From Rhodococcus zopfii NBRC 100606 = JCM 9919 (GTDB taxonomy: Bacteria; Actinomycetota; Actinomycetes; Mycobacteriales; Mycobacteriaceae): 64,000 nt of DNA. Of this stretch, positions 61,160 through 64,000 are shown piece by piece. A program made the position numbers and the translations under genes. Position 1 is the first letter of the stretch. The number at the start of each line of letters is the position of its first letter. Below the pieces are notes generated by a model, which saw nothing but the letters and a program-made list of their open reading frames with translations, was not told where the DNA came from and searched no databases. Where the stretch lies: positions 1 to 64,000 of the forward strand of contig NZ_BCXI01000019.1 of the NCBI RefSeq assembly GCF_001895025.1, given 5' to 3'.

Positions 61160-62301
61160 CGACCGGTACCGGTACCGCCGCGCAGGACGCGACGGGACGC
61201 CGCGACGCGGCGCGCATCCTGCTGCAGCAGCCGATTGTCACCGCGGGCCGCGACCCGGAAGCCCTGGCATCGATCCGGCGGCACGCGACCGCGTTGCGCA
61301 CGATGTTCTCGACACGCCTCGGCTACAACCTGGTCGTGGAATCGACATTCGCGCGTCTGGTCAAGGCTGCTCCGGCCGCGGCCTCACCGCCGCGGCCGCT
61401 GCTGCGCGACGGCGGCGAACCGTTCGGAGCCGCAACCTATGCCCATCTGACGCTGGTCTGTGCGGCGCTGCTCGCCCCGGGCATGGGCGATCACGTGCTG
61501 GTCTCGGCGCTGGCGGAGCAGGTCCACGGGGATGCCACCGCACTCGGTATCGCCGGCTCCGATCCGGTCGCGGACCGGCGGCAGCTGGTAGCGGCGCTGC
61601 GGGCCCTGCAGGAGTGGGGTGTGCTGACCGACGACGCCGGGATCGTCGACGGGTGGGCCACCGGGGGCGGCGACGGTGTGCTGGACGTGCACCGGCCACT
61701 GCTGGCCCACGTGCTCGCACCGCCCGCATCCGTACCCGGTCCGCAGGTGCCGGCGCGGGTGCGGCTGTACCGCAGGCTCGTCGAGGATCCGGTCGTCGCC
61801 CGCGACGACCTCGACCCGGACGAACTCGAGGAGTTGCATCGCGACCGGGTCGAACTGGCGCACCGGCTCGACGAGGACTTCGGACTCACCCTCGAGGTCC
61901 GCACCGAAGGCGCCCTTGCCTACGACGCGGACGGCACTCTCACCGACCTGTCGTTCCCCGGAGCCGGAACTCTGAAACAGGCTGCGCTGCTTCTCATCTC
62001 ATCCCTGATCGAGGAACACGAACCGACCCCGGGGGCGAACCTGGCGATTCCCGCATCCGCGGTGGACCTCGCGATAGCGCACCTGGTGTCCACCCACGCA
62101 CGCAGCTGGCGGGCCCGGTACGTGCGCGACCCCGGCAGCCTGCGCCGCGAGATCACGGATCTACTCGTCGAGCTGCACCTGGCCCACCACGACGACGACG
62201 GACTCGTGCTGCACGCCCCTACCGCGCGCTATCGCCCGACCGCCTCCGAAAGGCTCGCGGCCGCCGAAAGAGACACTGCCACCGAAAGACCCGCACCATG
62301 A
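61156..62301 (+). CDS. jetB: TIGR02678-type protein, second gene of the Wadjet-like system (MukE/JetB-like)
   Basis: 381 aa from GTG 61156. DAARILLQQPIVTAGRDPEALA and LRTMFSTRLGYNLVVES are characteristic of TIGR02678. Winged-helix segments such as RQLVAALRALQEWGVLTDDAG occur in the middle, and the C-terminal region is helical. It should bind the kleisin like MukE. The start overlaps the first gene and its end overlaps the SMC gene (ATGA), so all are made in fixed proportion. Confidence 0.85.
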   Translation: MTTGTGTAAQDATGRRDAARILLQQPIVTAGRDPEALASIRRHATALRTMFSTRLGYNLVVESTFARLVKAAPAAASPPRPLLRDGGEPFGAATYAHLTLVCAALLAPGMGDHVLVSALAEQVHGDATALGIAGSDPVADRRQLVAALRALQEWGVLTDDAGIVDGWATGGGDGVLDVHRPLLAHVLAPPASVPGPQVPARVRLYRRLVEDPVVARDDLDPDELEELHRDRVELAHRLDEDFGLTLEVRTEGALAYDADGTLTDLSFPGAGTLKQAALLLISSLIEEHEPTPGANLAIPASAVDLAIAHLVSTHARSWRARYVRDPGSLRREITDLLVELHLAHHDDDGLVLHAPTARYRPTASERLAAAERDTATERPAP

Positions 62302-64000
62302 CCCGATCCCCCGATCCGCTCGCCGCGCCCCACCCCGCCCGGCGGTGGCGGCTCTCACGTGCCGGCATCGTCAATGTCTGGCACTACCTGGACACCGAGT
62401 TCACACTGTCGGGTGGCCGGCTGATCCTGCGCGGCACCAACGGGTCCGGCAAGTCCCGCGCGCTCGAGATGCTGTTGCCGTACCTGCTCGACGGCGACCG
62501 CAAACGGATGGACGCGACCGGTGCCGGCAAGGTGAACCTGGACGAGCTCATGCGGACCGGCGCCGGCGATCAGGACAACCGTGTCGGTTATCTGTGGCTC
62601 GAACTCGCTCGCCCGGACGAATATTTCACGATCGGCGCGCACATCCGCTACAGCACCGCCGCGCATCGCAGCGAGGTGCACCTCTTCACCACCGGGCTGC
62701 GTGTCGGTCACGAACTGACGTTGGTGGACGAGCATCGGATGCCGCTCTCCCGCGACGACTTGATCGCCGCCGTCGGCGCCGACCGCGTCACCCGCAACCC
62801 CGAGGAACACCGCGACACCGTCCGCGCAGACGTCTTCGGTCTGCGCGGCGAATCCGGACGCGACCGGTACACCGGCCTGCTGCAGTTGCTGCACACGCTG
62901 CGCTCCCCCGACGTGGGCAACCGCATCGACGAGGGACGGCTGCCGCAGATCCTGTCCGACGCGCTGCCGCCACTGAGCGAGAACCTGCTCACCACCGCGG
63001 GCGACCGTCTCGACGGACTCACCGAAACCCGTTCCGCCCAGGAACATCTCGAAGGAGCGCGGGAACAACTCGAACAGTTTCACGAGGTGTACCGCCGATA
63101 CGCGACGAACGTGCTGCGCGAGGCCGCGGACGCCGCGGCGCGCGCCGCCGATCGGGTATCGGCGACGATCACCGAACTCGCCGACGCCGACGCCGATGCC
63201 GCGGACCTGGAAACACAGTCCGCCGCCGCAGACACCCGGCTGCGCGAACGTCGCGACCAACTCGACGAACTCGAACGCGCCGTCCGCGGACTCGAGTCAC
63301 GCCCGTTGTTCCGGGACGCGGACGATCTCGCCCAGCGCCGCGCGACCGTCGCCGCCCTCGCGGACGCCGCGGACCAGGCGCTCGACAGCGCCGGTCGTGC
63401 TCGGCACCACGAACAGGCCGACGCCGACGTCGCAGCCGAGTACGTCGACGAGCTCACCGCCGCGGTGTCCCGGTCCGCCGAACTGCTCGCCGAGGCGAAA
63501 GCGCACCTGGCCGCGGCAGCGGTGCCGCACACCGCGCTGCCGACCGAACTGCTGTTGCACATCGACACCGCCCCGCTGCGCATGGAACCGGTCCGCACCG
63601 ACCGCGACACCGTGCCGACCGCGCAGGTACGTCCCGCCGTCGCGGATCTGCGGCTGCGGCCCGACAACCTCGATTCGGCGCGCGACGCCGCCCACGCCGC
63701 GGCGACCGCCGCCCAGCGCCGCGGCGACCGCGCCGGCCGGCGACTGGAGGAGGCCCGCCGCCTGGAGGCCGCCGAACGCGCCGTCCGCGCCGCCGAGGCG
63801 GACGCCGAACGCACCGCCGGTGAGGCCGAACGCGACCGCGCCGACCTCGCGGAGTCGACCCGGTTCCGCGACGATGCCGCCATCGATCTCAACCGCCGGT
63901 GGCGGGCATGGATCACCGATGCCCGCACCATGCGGCTGCTGCCGGCGGTCGAACAGTCCGGACCCGATCTCCTGCAGGCGCTCTCCACCGACCTCGAGGC
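62298..64000 (+). CDS. jetC: TIGR02680-type SMC-like ATPase, third gene of the Wadjet-like system (partial)
   Basis: 567 residues are visible before the window edge; the family is about 1300-1400 aa. The Walker A motif RGTNGSGKSRALE is at residues 45-57. After the N-terminal head (to about 225) a long Ala/Arg/Glu-rich coiled coil begins (ADRVSATITELADADADAADLE and on). This is the MukB/SMC-like motor of the TIGR02680 family. The signature and Walker B motifs are beyond the edge, as is the expected fourth gene (TIGR02679, JetD-like nuclease). Overlap ATGA with the second gene. Confidence 0.9.
   Translation, partial: MTRSPDPLAAPHPARRWRLSRAGIVNVWHYLDTEFTLSGGRLILRGTNGSGKSRALEMLLPYLLDGDRKRMDATGAGKVNLDELMRTGAGDQDNRVGYLWLELARPDEYFTIGAHIRYSTAAHRSEVHLFTTGLRVGHELTLVDEHRMPLSRDDLIAAVGADRVTRNPEEHRDTVRADVFGLRGESGRDRYTGLLQLLHTLRSPDVGNRIDEGRLPQILSDALPPLSENLLTTAGDRLDGLTETRSAQEHLEGAREQLEQFHEVYRRYATNVLREAADAAARAADRVSATITELADADADAADLETQSAAADTRLRERRDQLDELERAVRGLESRPLFRDADDLAQRRATVAALADAADQALDSAGRARHHEQADADVAAEYVDELTAAVSRSAELLAEAKAHLAAAAVPHTALPTELLLHIDTAPLRMEPVRTDRDTVPTAQVRPAVADLRLRPDNLDSARDAAHAAATAAQRRGDRAGRRLEEARRLEAAERAVRAAEADAERTAGEAERDRADLAESTRFRDDAAIDLNRRWRAWITDARTMRLLPAVEQSGPDLLQALSTDLE

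Overview
The window looks like a chromosomal segment of a mycolic-acid actinomycete, most likely Rhodococcus or a close relative. The inference rests on very high GC coding sequence with strong GC3 bias, frequent GTG/TTG starts and ATGA/GTGA gene overlaps. The gene content agrees: AlkB with two rubredoxins, a WS/DGAT wax ester synthase, a mycothiol-dependent maleylpyruvate isomerase-fold protein, a DUF4185 arabinanase-like protein and three-subunit PntAB. No rRNA, tRNA or CRISPR array was found.

Layout. 265-3736: LppU-like lipoprotein, shikimate dehydrogenase-like protein, secreted DUF5995-like protein, acyl-CoA thioesterase. 3839-10330: thiolase, an Lrp/AsnC regulator divergent from a branched-chain 2-oxoacid dehydrogenase operon (E1alpha, E1beta, E2), and an MFS transporter. 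10344-13237: pntAa-pntAb-pntB (minus strand), separated by a CRP/GlxR-like inverted repeat from a tightly coupled operon (13481-16020) of DUF488, zinc ribbon, SIRT5-like sirtuin, HIT hydrolase and MPI-fold protein. 16031-19510: peptidase E, membrane protein, DUF4185 protein, maltokinase-cap-like protein, small GNAT. 19580-22446: TetR, RidA and the alkane hydroxylase cluster alkB-rubA-rubB. 22480-33906 (minus): carboxylesterase and a 3267-aa three-module NRPS with terminal reductase (A-T-C-A-T-C-A-T-R). 34195-37514: TPP riboswitch and tenA-thiYXZ, a pyrimidine-precursor salvage operon.

37614-45416 is a decayed accessory stretch: an IS3-type remnant, an IS481-type remnant, a broken second copy of an acyl desaturase, and small hypothetical genes. 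These surround an intact TetR / membrane protein / desaturase / DUF1206 locus with clear palindromic operators. 45622-49532: secreted micro-protein with a coupled partner, WS/DGAT, alpha/beta hydrolase, and a B-lectin/LysM protein. 50054-57056: YbjN/TY-Chap-like protein, macro domain protein, malQ, and a minus-strand lipid operon MaoC-MarR-FadD. 57330-59115: DrrAB-type ABC exporter with a short coupled leader ORF.

The right end (59717 to the edge) carries the first three genes of a four-gene SMC-type system matching the TIGR02677/02678/02680 neighbourhood, which is related to Wadjet anti-plasmid condensins. The third gene runs off the window and the fourth is not visible. This system and the reductase-terminated NRPS are the most interesting content. 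The metabolic themes are lipid and alkane use (alkB, thiolase, FadD, MaoC, WS/DGAT, desaturase), NAD(P)/ADP-ribose chemistry (PntAB, sirtuin, HIT, macro) and envelope biology.
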